From Amyelois transitella (taxonomy: Eukaryota; Arthropoda; Insecta; Lepidoptera; Pyralidae): DNA of 64,000 nt. Positions 43,344 to 55,567 of the stretch are shown here, piece by piece. Each line of letters begins with the position of its first letter. Positions within the stretch are counted from its first letter, which is position 1. The notes beneath the pieces are model-generated. The model searched no databases, had not been told where the DNA came from, and saw nothing but the letters and a program-made list of their open reading frames with translations. The translations under genes were made by a program, and so were the position numbers. The stretch covers positions 3,299,001 through 3,363,000 of the forward strand of contig NC_083532.1 of NCBI RefSeq assembly GCF_032362555.1, given 5' to 3'.

Positions 43344-44909
43344 TTAAGGGCAAGCAGCTTCGCAGTCAGATTTCGTGGGGAAATTATTGGCGTTTCCTTG
43401 GCAACCGCCGTAGGTAAACTGCTTACATCTGCCTGATGCTGGATCGTATCCGTACCTGGAACAAGTGTAATACATACATACATACATAAAATCACGCCTC
43501 TTCCCCGGAAGGGTAGGCACAGACTACCTCTTTCACTTGCCACGATCTCTGCATATTTCCTTCGCTTATCTGCATATTTCCTTTTTTAATTTTCCATTAT
43601 TTCTTTGCTCGAAAGGAAATATGCAGAGAAGCGAAGGAAATATGCAGAGATCGTGGCAAGTGGAAAGAGGTAGTCTCTGCCTACCCCTCCGGGAAAGAGG
43701 CGTGATTTTATGTATGTATGTATGTATAAATAAATAAAACATATCGTACATGTTAAATAATTGTGAAATACATATTATTATTATTATATGACAAAATCCG
43801 TTATCGACCAACCGTGCGGTATACCAGCCGTTTGCTTGGACAATTATGTGTCTTTTAGATGTTTTTTGAAAGAGTATTCGAAAGGCGATACTTATAGATA
43901 TATCTTAGAGGGATATTGTTCCAGCACTTGGTTGCTAGATAACGGAAGCTGCCTGCGAATGCTGCTGTTTTATGGTAAAAACCCTGCTAATATTATCCTT
44001 CTAGTTGCAAATATATTGACTGAATACGTACACTTTTATAGACGCCCTACATGGTCCAGTTTCTAATGGTAGTGTGCATATCTCGTTTTCTGCAACAAAA
44101 AAATATAATAAAAAAAAAATAATGTCAAAAATTACCGTCTGACCACCGCATCCTTTGCCTCCTACAAGCTTATCCATATTGAATCATGGTTACTACACAG
44201 TCTGATCCGCACGATGTTTTTCTCCGTCGAGCAATGTCCTACGTCCTACTTTACGATACGTGGTCTCCAATTGACAAAATTTTGGCCTCATCGGTCATCA
44301 GCTGTCAGCTAATTTAATAGTTCAATAGATTCAATAGGTCGTATAGCGACATATTACAATATACATACATAAAATCACGCCTCTTTCCCGGAGGGATAGG
44401 CAGAGACTACCTCTTTCCACTTGCCATGATCTCTACATAGTTATTTCCTTCGCTTCATCCACATTCATAACTCTCTTCATGCAAGCTCGGTGGTTTCGGG
44501 TACTCTTGACCTGACCCTTTACCAGGACGTCCTTAATTTGATCAAATTATATATTAGAATATTCAGATATAAATAAGCCTCTAGAAAACAACAAGAAATG
44601 AAAAATAATTACTCCGCAACAGGGATGTCGTAAAAGGCGACTAAGGCACTGAAAGGCAACTTTCCATGCTGGTTTGGTAGCGAAGGGAAAAAATGTAAAT
44701 CTTAATTCCATTATTAATACAACGGCTGAAATTGTCTTGTAATACTGACTCTGTCTACGTAAGTGCTAAGTAAGGGATAAACCGATATTTATGTAGATAT
44801 GTAACTAGAACCCTAGGTCCGGCCCTGTGGTCTACATACCTGCAGATGTTTCACCAATAAAATTTAAGCACTGAAGTATTACAAAAAGTAAGAACAATTG
44901 TTTTAACAT
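43344..44909 (-). CDS. K5: secreted Kunitz inhibitor
   Basis: Three exons on the minus strand: 44840-44909, 44032-44089 and 43344-43455; 80 codons including stop, all in frame. Exon 1 is a signal peptide ([20 protein letters not shown]). Exon 2 gives Cys1[11 protein letters not shown]2-RASIK. Exon 3 gives [23 protein letters not shown] and CEAAC. The exon 2 donor is GT|GTACGT, chosen because it restores both frame and the canonical 15-residue Cys2-Cys3 loop. Spacings are 8, 15, 7, 12 and 3. P1 is Arg, predicting trypsin-like targets. AATAAA lies about 11 bases after the stop. The plus-strand frame at 43788-44066 is only the antisense of exon 2. Confidence 0.9.
43474..43727. repeat. Inverted pair of RTE-like tails (long hairpin)
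   Basis: A minus tail at 43474-43570 and a plus tail at about 43610-43727 face each other, with arms of roughly 85-100 bp and a spacer of about 50. They share CACTTGCCACGATCTCTGCA and its complement, and both have (TATG)n/(CATA)n at the outer ends. The pair lies in K5 intron 2. Confidence 0.75.
44361..44548 (-). repeat. 3' tail of an RTE-like LINE in K5 intron 1
   Basis: Minus copy from AAAATCACGCCTCTTTCCCG to CCTTTACCAGGACGTCC. Confidence 0.75.
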
Positions 44910-46429
44910 GATTACGTTATATATTTCAAGGTCTAGTTGGAAGAATGACTTATACACTGACACAAATTTTTCCTTATATATGTACATTGGTAGGTAATGT
45001 TTTTTTACATATTTATTCTTACGTATTGATAAGGGGGAGCTATCACGACATATGTTTCATTAGCATATACTTTTTCTTTTTACTTGTACGAAACCGTTTC
45101 TTAAGTATTTCAATAAATTTTTCAAAATATTTACGCCATATGGTTTCTGGAACTTTAGAATAGAGTAGAATAGAATAGAATAGAATTTTCAAAATTGGAT
45201 ACAAGGTATCTATCACTTATGGACGTCACATAACATAAGTCTAATTATAACTACTACCGCTTCCAAAGCGCATGTGTAGAAGAAGCGGCGGAACAAACTA
45301 CACTGAGGCATTTTCATCGGACGTCAAATTACAAATATACATCTCTTAAGTGTAAATCGTGGATGAATACACATTGTCTACATTAAAAAACATGAATGAA
45401 TGTAGAAGAATAGGACCACTCCATATCTTTCCCATGTATGTTGTAAAAGGCGACTAAGGGATAGGCTTACAAATTTGGGATTCTTTTTAGGCGATGGGCT
45501 AGCAGCCTGTCTCTATTTGAATCTCAATTCTTTTTTGTATTGGTGCCGGGAAAGACACGGCTTAAAAAAATTTGCCGAAAATGCTGTTGGAGGAACATCA
45601 AGCCCTTGCCTAAAACTGTCCCGCTGTAATAGTGATTCCTTTTCGGACAAACTATGTTCTCATAGTCTAAAAAACATGCAATAGGTATATTCTCTCGATC
45701 CAATAACTATATCACTGGTTGTTTTATTTCGACACCAATGGGACTATAGTCTCATAGCAAAGTATTAGATTGAACAATCATAACAGAAAAACAAAGATTA
45801 AACATAAGATTTTCAGGTACCTATAGGCACTTTATTTTTACTTTGACACTATGCCCCTTAAATCGTTATAATATTAAATTATGATGAATGGACATCAAGG
45901 AGAACAGGTTTTATTGAAAATACTTACAATATATCGTAATCGTTTTTCTAATTCTAACATCGTGTGTAATATCGTAAAATTGTGATGTCATAAGTAGTAA
46001 AATGCATTAAAATTTGCTTATATGTAGTTTTTGAACGATGGTGGTCGAAAGAATAAGTTAATCGACTATGATAACTATGCACAAATTCAAATCTCACAGC
46101 TGTAGACAGGGCTTATTATTAATAGCTGAACGTGACCTGCCAGTGCTTCAAGACTGCTGGCTCTGTCTTCCCCGCAAGGGGTATAGCCGTGACCATATTG
46201 TATGTAATTATTGTTATATGTTTTTGTATGTATTTTATGTATCTTGGATGTTTTTATGTACATATTTTGTTTGTAAAGTATGTTTTTTGCAGTATGACGC
46301 ACCAACAAATTAAAATCTGTTTGGTCAGCTGGTAGACTGGTAGAGAATGGCAAACGGCATTAAGTCAGCCATTTGTGAATGTTTTTCGCAATAAAATTTT
46401 AAATAAAAGCAGATACCTATACAAGGACA

Positions 46430-46628
46430 GTGTGGAGGGAAAGGTCGGAGTGGGAAGACCTAGACGAACGTATCTTGATCAAATTAAGGGCGTCCTGGTA
46501 AATGGTCAGGTCAAGAGTACCCGAAACCGCCGAGCTTGCATGAAGAGTTATGAATGTGGATGAAGCGAAGGAAGTATGGCTCTGCCTACCCGGGAAAGAG
46601 GCGTGATTTTTATGTATGTATGTATGTA
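46430..46628 (+). repeat. 3' tail of an RTE-like LINE
   Basis: One frame reads VGVGRPRRTYLDQIKGVLV, then [14 protein letters not shown], before a deletion shifts the frame. It ends GAGGCGTGATTTTTATGTATG. It is the longest coding remnant of this family here. Confidence 0.75.
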
Positions 46629-46989
46629 ATTTTAAATAAATAAATGTAAGCCTCTTCTATATCCAATCCTTCCTACTCTCTCCTTCCACTCGTGATGGTC
46701 TTTTGTTCCCCTCATCCAATCATGACCTCCGTTTCTTCGGATGTATTCAGCCCGTCTTTGTGGTGACCAACCTCTTCGTTCATGTTTTTTAATGTAGACA
46801 ATGTGCATTCGTCCACGATTTAGATTTAAAAGATCTATATTTGTAAATTGACGTCCGGTGAAAATGCTGCATTGCAGTTGTTCCGCCGCTTCTTCTACAC
46901 ACGCGCTTTGGAAGCGGTCGTAGTTATAATTAGATTTAAGTGATGTGACGTCAATAAATGATACCTTGTATCCAATTTTGAAAATAACA

Positions 46990-47252
46990 TACATACCTAC
47001 ATATCAACACGTCTATATCCCTTGCGGGGTAGACAGAGCCAACATTCTTGAAAAGATTGAAAGGCCACGTTCAGCTTAGTTTGGTTTAATGATAGAATTG
47101 AGATTCAAATAGTGACAGGTTGCTAGCCCATCGCCTAAAAGAAGAATCTCAAGTTTATAAGCCAATCCCATAGTCGCCTTTTACGATATCCATGGAAAAG
47201 AGACGGAGTAATCCTATTCTTTTTTCTTTTGGTACCGGAAACCACACGGCAC
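46990..47252 (-). repeat. Full-length (TATG)-tailed SINE
   Basis: Minus copy from CATACATACCTACATATC to GGAAACCACACGGCAC. Confidence 0.8.
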
Positions 47253-47711
47253 TTTGACTTTTGCAAATAAATCTATTCTATTTATCCGCGGGTATCAGCC
47301 CAAGCAACAAGAGTGAATAATTTAGAGGTTATAGTGTCCCCCTGACGAACGCTTCTCACTAGTTGGTATTTGTTCGGTTTTTTGTTGAAAGTAACTGATG
47401 CTTTATGCTAATATGATTCATCAGTTGGATATGGGCACTAAGGGGTCCGTAGGTACTGTTTCATAGAAATTAACCCGTATTTCGTAAACTGCTTAATGAA
47501 TTTAAAGAAATCCAAGTTTATTTAATTCTACTCGTACGTATATCTTATCCTATACTTACCTACCCAACTTTTTAAAGATAATTCTCTGAATATTTTTGTT
47601 TTTACATAATGGGCAGACTTAGCGAATACTTGTTTGATAAAATATAGACACAATCTTAAAACTGTTTTAGCAACGTCTATATAATTTTAGAAAAACCCAA
47701 TTTTTTTTGCG

Positions 47712-47930
47712 CAGTGCGCTTGTCCGTAGACACCGGAGGTCCAGCTTTCGAATCCCGGCCAAGGCATGATGAGAAACAAACTTTTTTAAATTGATTCTTC
47801 GGTCTTGGATGTTTATCTTAATAAGTGTTAAACATAAAATATAGTATCGTTGAGTTAGCATCTCGTTACACAAGTCTCAAACTTCGAGGCTAACTCAATC
47901 TGTGTAATTTGTCGCGTATATAATAGGTAT
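47712..47930 (+). repeat. tRNA-headed SINE, 5'-truncated
   Basis: It begins inside the head at GCAGTGCGCTTGTCCGTAGA, has CTTTCGAATCCCGGCC, and ends CAATCTGTGTAATTTGTC. Confidence 0.75.
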
Positions 47931-48255
47931 TTATTTACCTAAAACTATGAATCCCAATCAAAGCAAGCGTACCTACTTAAATGAATGTTCACAAAAACTC
48001 TTTCTATCTCACTCTCTCTTTAAGTTTTTTTTAACTCGTACTTGGCTGGATTTTTTCCGTTTAGCTGAGGAACCCTAAAAACGGGGATTTCCGAATATTT
48101 GAAAGTGCCAATATGGATTTTTGCTTATATAACCCTTTATAGATAACCTACTACAGCGCATGCACAATAAATAAAATATTTCTATATGAAGTACTTATTT
48201 TGTTAAATCAGCGCGCCAATTTTATTGTGCTTCACAGCCCACTCAGTCATTTAAC

Positions 48256-48512
48256 GGTGAGTTAATACCAAAAGATACACAGTGCAAATTTTGTCAAATC
48301 TTGAGAAGGAAACCCAAAAGTTAAACTGGCAACTTCATGCTATGTCACCGGTCCAGTTACCAAATCATTTAGAAGATAGTGCTGAAACAATTATTGTAGA
48401 AGTCAGAGAGAAATTTAAGACATGTTCCAAACTTCCAAAGTTGCATAGATTATTTTCTCTAGGATTAAATATTGTTGCGAATAACGTGTACTGTACATAC
48501 ATATTTTTGTAA
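48256..48512 (+). other. Unrecognised coding-like segment
   Basis: One frame reads from a GTG at 48282 for 76 codons, including PVQLPNHLEDSAETIIVEV and REKFKTCSKLPKLHRLF. An overlapping frame upstream reads IPKDTQCKFCQILRRKP, with a Cys-X2-Cys pair, until a stop. Composition looks more like coding DNA than the flanks, and it is not one of the repeat families here. There is no ATG or clear exon structure. It could be a decayed gene fragment joined across a frameshift. Low confidence. Confidence 0.25.
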
Positions 48513-48589
48513 ATAACTAAAAAAAAAGAAAGTGCGTTTCTACAGGGATTCTGCCAACGCCAACGACAAAAAAAAATTAGCTGTCATTG

Positions 48590-48704
48590 TCATTCAATAA
48601 AATTCATTTCATGTTGTTTGTAATTTGTCATCCGTCATCTGTGCGTGTGCAGTGGTGTTCAAATTGCCAATCTCTCATTGAAATTTTTCATTACATTATC
48701 AACA
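48590..48704 (+). promoter_or_regulatory. Possible 5' UTR exon of TMA7
   Basis: A good splice donor, ACA|GTAAGT, lies at 48704/48705. The TMA7 coding exon opens directly after an acceptor at 49935-49936, so an upstream non-coding exon must exist. This is the best candidate seen. The transcription start is not known. Confidence 0.35.
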
Positions 48705-49918
48705 GTAAGTCCAATTTATTAATATTACATACATTAAGCTTTTGTCATTTCACTTTAACACTTATTGCAAATAGACGGTTTCCAAGATTTGTGATAAGTT
48801 TGAGGTTATATCGAAGAAATAATGTTTATCTTGTAAAACAATAAACGCACTTATTCAGAGCCGTAGATCGTTAAGAATAATCTACAGTTTAAAGCGAAGT
48901 GCAATATTGTATCCATTGTGTTTCTGTTTGCTATCAAATTTGTTAGCAAAAGGACAAGACACACATGAACATTTGCATGATGATGTTTTGTTTTCAAGTA
49001 AAAAACATTCTACATTCAGTATCTACTTCCAATAGTTATCAAGCTAAACATCTGTGTGTGAAACACAAATAAATATATACATACATGAAAGATCACACAG
49101 ATTAAACTACATACAGAGATTAAACAACATAAATCACGCCTCTTTCCTGGCGGGGTAGGCAGAGACCACTATAAATTACAAGAAATAAATTATATTTTAC
49201 GTATTGTTCCTAGGGACACTCGAATTACATTCTCTTATAAAACCCAGCATTGCTCAACTACAAAATAGGAGTGTGACTTTTCTTAACATGTTCTCACTAA
49301 GTAAATGCGTCATGGCCAGTAATTGGCACATCCCGTGATGTAAACAAGGTCACATTATGTTAAGTTACTTTAATGCACTTTACGTAGAACCAAAACATTG
49401 TGATTCTGAATTTGCTTGTGAAAATTTCATTTAAATATAATTACATTTTCTTCTTAAAATCTAGCTCTTGTCCCTGGTATTCAGTGGAGTCTATTTATAT
49501 TTCAATTTTTATTTAGAAGTATTTTTTATTCCTGCTGTACCAAATTTTCGGAGTACAGTTCCAATATGGACCATGATAAGGTTGAGTTTTCTTCCTAACT
49601 TGGAACCTTTTATCATAGTTGTATCTTTTTTTTGGAAAGGAACGAGGTTTCGCCTAGAGTAAGGCACAGGCAAGAAAGGTTCAACACGGGCCTGCATTAA
49701 ATTTTGATGGGGCGAGTTTGGAGTTCCTGCTATAACACCTTGATGCGGCTCCCGGCTGACCTCTGTGATAAGGAAATTAGAAAATGTTTAACCTTTCCAG
49801 GAAAGATGCGAATGTGCAAATGCCAGGGGAATTAATATAATAAAGTGTGTATTTTTTCATTTGAAACATCGTTGAAAAGAAAGTGATTCTCAACAGTTGC
49901 CATCTTTTTTTATTATAA

Positions 49919-50241
<323 letters not shown>

Positions 50242-50492
50242 CAAAACAAACCATTGTTTCTATTAACTATTAATTTATAGGTTTAAATTTCGATGTAAGA
50301 GTCCCGAAGATCTTTGTTGATTTCTTTCTATGGCTGTATTATTCATATATCTGTGCATTTTTGTAAATTATGAATTTACTTGTAACCCAATTTATAAGCA
50401 GGTAATGTAACGTTCTGTCAAGTAAAACTGCCACGTAAGGCAAATTTGCACTTTTTTAACGAACATTGTACGGTTAAAAATGCGTTTGTTTA

Positions 50493-50498
50493 AATAAA
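50493..50498 (+). terminator. Poly(A) signal of TMA7
   Basis: AATAAA lies about 250 bases after the TMA7 stop, followed by a T-rich stretch. Confidence 0.65.
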
Positions 50499-50788
50499 GC
50501 AGTTAATAACTAAATTTGTTTTTAATTATTTCAATAAAACCTAATATATAGTAATAAGCATAGATTTATGGGAATCAATTCGGCAAAGTCGCCTGTGCGC
50601 AAAAAAAAATTAACTGTCATTAGATATTGCTTGAAGTTTATTTTCCCGCCTTTAATTTTGTTTATGTTAAAAAGTGCCTTGTGAGTATAATATCATACAC
50701 AAATATCAAATCAGCTCTGTTGCTGGATTTGGACCAGGATCGCAACTATAAAAATTAGAATTGCATATACATAATTTACGAAAAATTT

Positions 50789-53046
50789 ATGGTAAGTGAA
50801 TTTATCTGTTTACTAAATACCTAAGTAACTCGGTGCCTACCTATGTAGACGTAGGTATTTAATAGAATACCTACTTGTAATTTTATTATATATTATTGTA
50901 TGTATATATTGTTAAAATTACGTATTGTTACAGAGCCAATATTTACAGGGTCTTCTCGTCTTGTTTAAAGTTGAGTGCACAACCTGGATGGTGTCATTTA
51001 AGTAGTAGGTAACAGTTTAGGGCTTTGATGAATACAGAAATTATAATCATTAACCCATACCTACTATTCACAATACAGAGGTAGACAAAGATGACTACAT
51101 CGAAGCGAAAGAACGTTGCAGGGATCGTGGCAAGTGGAAACACTTGCCACGATCCCTGCAACCTTCTTTCGCTTTATCCACTCACTCTACATACAAGCTG
51201 TTTCTGTTTGATTATGGTTAAAGTATACCATCCATCCATTTACCTAGATATAACTACTTCTAAGTTATTATGAAATATTATTCTTACCCTCTTCGACTGT
51301 TTTACAGAAAATTCCCAAAATCTGGTATGGTATAATGCAGAATATTACCAAGAATGAGTTTACTAGCAACAACAATCTTTGTTATAGTAATGATTCTGTC
51401 GGACCAGAACCAGAAATTCATAAAAATATAAGAGAAAAAAATAATATCAGAAATACATTTGATTGTACGACCTATAATATAAACATTGATTTAGATGAAT
51501 TCGAACAAGTACTTAGTAATTGCAGAAAAGGAGACACTGATAATTTAACTCAACTTCACATACAAGAATGTAATAAAGTAGAAACTATTATTGAAATAAA
51601 AAGAGAAGTTGCTAAAAATGTTGAACTAAATAACTTTATTGCTCATGAAAAAGTCATACAACATGATAACAGAAACAATGAAATTTGCGTGCGAAATATA
51701 AAAGATGATGTTATATCTATTAACTCTAATGAAAGTTTGATATTTTGTATAAGCGATCACAGTGTGGACTTAGATGCTATATCACTTGCTTCTAACAACA
51801 TTTTTGCGTTGGAGAAGTCGAATGCAACGAGTATTGAAATAGATATTGATTTGAGTAGGGAGATAAGTAGTCAAAATGTATTAGATACTAATGATTTAAT
51901 TGATTTAGATGAAGTGAATCATACAGATAATGACTTTGAAAACGAATGTAAGGAAAATAGTACAAATTTCGATACAAACTCAAATTGCAGTTACCACTCG
52001 TCAGATTTCGAGTTAATTACTGAAGAAGAAGCTAAAAAGGATGGCATAATTATAAATTTCAAAAGAAATGATGGAATAGTTCGTGAGTGTAACGATGAAA
52101 ATTATATTGAAATGTATCTACCAGGATATAATGAAGTTACATATCGCGACAATCATAGAATTCCGGATGGAGACGAGTTTTACGATTTGTTTAGGGGTGC
52201 TCACGCGCCGGCTAATGTGCCAGATCTTTTCTTGGAAAACAAGGCTGTGGTACCTGCGCAATGTATGAGTGTAGAGAAAGAAGCTTCGGAATTCAACTTT
52301 TGGGATATAAATAAGGGTGAAAATGCAAATAGAATTGATGAAGAATGTAAGTGTTTTTATATGACAAAGTCTTATGTTGTAACGTCTTAACGCCCTGGAC
52401 TTTTGATAATTTTTTCTACGAATATAGATGATTTTGGCGAGATATAAACAGGCTATATTTTTGGCTAAAGTTTGACACGGGCGGAGCTGTGGGAAAATCC
52501 AGTCAGTTATTTATGCTCTTTAAAGAAAGTTACTTTTGCTCACGACTTACACTTCATGTTCATTGCATGGGGTAGAACTTTTAGAATTTTCTATAGATAG
52601 AAAATATTTTAATTATTTATTATTATCACACATAACAGAATATACAATTCAGTATTTACATATAATAAGATAAAAAGAAATAGTGACATCAGATCTGGGT
52701 AATATTTAAAGAATCAAAAAACTGCATGTCAATAATATATTATTTATGTTTTAGTTACTTAAGAAAACTTGTTCACGACCGTTTGTTGCCTCAAAGAAAT
52801 AAATGAATAAAATAAAGAATAAATAAGATGTCGTCAGTAGGTAGACGGCGTGGAAATATTAGAACCGGCGTCTAGCATTTTGTGAGCTAGATTTATTACG
52901 GAAAAAGTTTAGTCTTGAGTATAACTTTGAAATTTTCTATGAACGGTTTTTTTTCAGATTTAGACGAAGCAAAAGAAACTGCAAAGAGAATATTGGAGTT
53001 CTACCAAACCGACAACAAGCGGAGGCGAAGTCGTCGGTGTCTGTAA
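50789..53046 (+). CDS. Gene A: unrecognised acidic, Asn-rich protein
   Basis: The frame at 51308-52346 is joined to 52958-53046 by a phase 1 intron. An upstream exon ending in ATG|GTAAGT (50789-50791) fits as the start: it would add MKIPKIWYGI before the internal Met at 51335, and the total of 1131 bases is in frame (376 residues). If that exon is not used, the start is 51335. Residues about 30-260 are acidic and Asn-rich, probably disordered. A more ordered part follows with RIPDGDEFYDLFRG and AQCMSVEKEASEF. The last exon gives AKETAKRILEFYQTDNK and a basic end, KRRRSRRCL, that could act as a nuclear signal. I do not recognise the family. It is related to gene B at 63601-64000. Confidence 0.75.
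51100..51178. repeat. Near-perfect hairpin of RTE-like tail sequence
   Basis: GCAGGGATCGTGGCAAGTG, a 4-base loop GAAA and CACTTGCCACGATCCCTGC form a perfect stem, extended with mismatches by GAAGCGAAAGAA and TTCTTTCGCTTTA. The arms come from the RTE-like tail. It lies in the 5' intron proposed for gene A. Confidence 0.8.
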
Positions 53047-53680
53047 CACATACCTACTTGTTATTTGATTGTTATTATATTTGTTATTCAAACGACTTTT
53101 TTATTTCTAGAATTACACTTGTATACAATAAGTACATATCTGGTTCTAATTTATAAATGTACTTGTCAAAAATCAAATCTTTCAAAAAACATAAAATGAA
53201 TTTGTAGTATGTATATTCATTGATCACTGGGATTCTTTTTGTAAGCGATGGGCTAGCAACCTATTTGAATCATTTCTACTGCGTAACCAAAACAAGCTTA
53301 CCATCTCAATTTTATCATTAAGCGATTCAGCTGAACCTGGCCTTTCATTCATTTCAAGACAGTTGGCTCTGTCTACCCCGCAATCGATAAAGACGTGATT
53401 ATATGTATTTATGCATCGAGCAACTTCATTCTTGATACATTACACAAACGAAGGTTTTATTTAGCAGAGTCAGAAGAATAAAAAACTATTTTAGAAATTT
53501 CCAGTATCATAGTTTTATTGTAACTATTTACAATGAATTTATAACTAACGCCTATATCTATAATAATAAAAATTTATACTAATGTACTTCAATATCTTAA
53601 TCTAAAACTGATATAGTGACCACACTTGCACCGAATATTATATGTTTTTAAAACAAACTATGGTAAAATATATAAATATA

Positions 53681-53998
53681 CAGGGTGTCTGGTGAATCGC
53701 GCTACATATTTAAGGATAAATCATGAACACGCTTAACTTTATAAAATCAACAAAATACTCAATAGTTTCAAGTATAGAAATAATCAAAATAGTGCTCAAA
53801 CGCGCATCCAGCGAATCAACTCGCTGCCGGCCCCGCCGCGCTCGAGACTCATCGTTCGAATTGGATCCATCCGCGTGGATTATTGTTTTTGTTGGATATA
53901 CATATAAATAAAATTGTAATCCCCTATTTTTGTAATTATTTGTCAATCAGACACTGATTGCCCCTTTCAATATGTAACGCGATTTACCAGACACCCTG
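53681..53998. mobile_element. MITE with about 32-bp terminal inverted repeats
   Basis: The left end CAGGGTGTCTGGTGAATCGC and the right end GCGATTTACCAGACACCCTG are inverse copies with one mismatch, and continue into TACATATT/AATATGTA. TA flanks both sides, as in Tc1/mariner-derived elements. There is no transposase; the 318-bp interior includes a GC-rich patch. Confidence 0.78.
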
Positions 53999-55342
53999 TA
54001 TAATGTTGCACTGTGTGTTTGCAAATCCTTGGCCGTACAAGGTTACTTATCTCTTATCGACAACGAGCGACAAAACAATACTTATACACGTATTTTGCAT
54101 TTGCATGTTGCTCCACATTACTTAATAATTGTAAATATCGAAAATTGGGTCAAGCTAAATTTATATTGAATGCATTCAGCATGGATATATTGGATATTAA
54201 ACACAAACCAAGTTCGATGTAAATAATGTTTGAGTTTTTCATATTATAGTCACTGTTATGGTACATCAAACTATGGTACAGTCAACCGCATATCAAGTTA
54301 TCCTAAGCATGGGACTCTATTGCGCAGTAATAGAGGCAATTTTGAAGTGAATTTAGATAGTGTGAATTAGGCCGTTGACTGTATATGTAATTTACACTAA
54401 ACTTTGAAAATAATTTGATTGTATTAGTTGCACCATCTCTGAAGGAGCCCGCAATGACAAAATGAAAAATGCTCGTAAATAATGACGCTTATTTCTATAG
54501 ACATATGGATGGCAGTTCTTACTGGTATTGAAATAAAATACACATCTGGTCACAATTTTAGATCCTCCCGTACGATCAAATTTTTCATTTCCAAATGAAA
54601 CAACCATTTTTCTAATCTTATAATAAAACCTGTTAGATTTTCTTAATTAAGCGCACAGGAGAGTCTGTGTTGAAATATAATTATAACACACAATTTATTT
54701 ACGAGTCATACAAAATGTGCTTTGTAAGCAACTTACTTCTATCGCCTAGACATTCGGCCGTTGGAAGTCATATACAAAATATATATTATATCAAACTATA
54801 ATAATGGTCTATTTCTTTAGGTACATAAATCTGGTTAAACAATTTTGATACTTATTTTTGTCGAAAAATGCACATAAAATTAATGAGCCGTTAGAAGAAT
54901 AAGCAAGATGAAATATAAGATGTCGTACAGAATTAAGGAAAAATAGAATTAATTCTTTCATGAAGCCAAACAGCTGAACCGTGGCCTATAAGTCTTTTCA
55001 AGACTGTTGGCTCTGTCTACCCCGTAAGGGATAGACGTTTTTATGTGTATGATAGATGTATAGAGATTAACTTTTGGTAAAACATAGTACCTACACATTT
55101 TAAAAACATCAATATTGTTTTCCTTGATATAAGTGTCTAAAGAAATAGACTACAATTTCTATTATCTAACGTGTGATTTTAATAACTTGATTGAACACTG
55201 TCACCTCAATCCTGACTTTATACCGGAATTAGTCTTCCCTAGGGATGAGACGACTTATGACCACTGTTTAAAAGTGAGAATGTTAAGTCGGGAAATTTAA
55301 AATAAGAGTTGGTATACCTAGTGTAAAAATAGAATACGAATA

Positions 55343-55567
55343 AAGGCTCTAACACACCAAACGCAGGTCAGAAGCAGCGCAGTTTGAAAGCGGACCAGCG
55401 CCAAGTTGTAATACAAGAAACTCTGCGAACTCTTCACATCTAATTGAAACGTGCGCACGCGCTCGTTGTAATCTGCCGCAGTGTGAACACATTGAATTTG
55501 TTTCTTGTATTCGAACTTGGTGCGGGCAAGCTTTGAAACTACGCTGTGTTTAGTGTGATCACGCCTT
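55343..55567. mobile_element. MITE with long imperfect inverted repeats
   Basis: The left part CACACCAAACGCAG...CAAGTTGTAATACAAGAAAC and the right part GTTTCTTGTATTCGAACTTG...AGTGTGATCACGCCTT are inverse-related over about 75 bases. TA flanks the element. No coding capacity. Confidence 0.6.

Larger units (their letters stand above)
44910..48240. other. Intergenic repeat-rich stretch
   Basis: 45165-45400 and 46790-46990 (-) are copies of the AGAAGCGG(C/T)GGAACAAAC repeat also seen at 16490 and 38310. SINE pieces lie at 45400-45520 (+) and 46110-46215 (+). No host gene seen. Confidence 0.6.

Noticed and set aside
43788..44066. 92-codon plus-strand ORF near K5
   Set aside because: It is the antisense of K5 exon 2 and intron; the minus strand has the Kunitz motif and splice sites.
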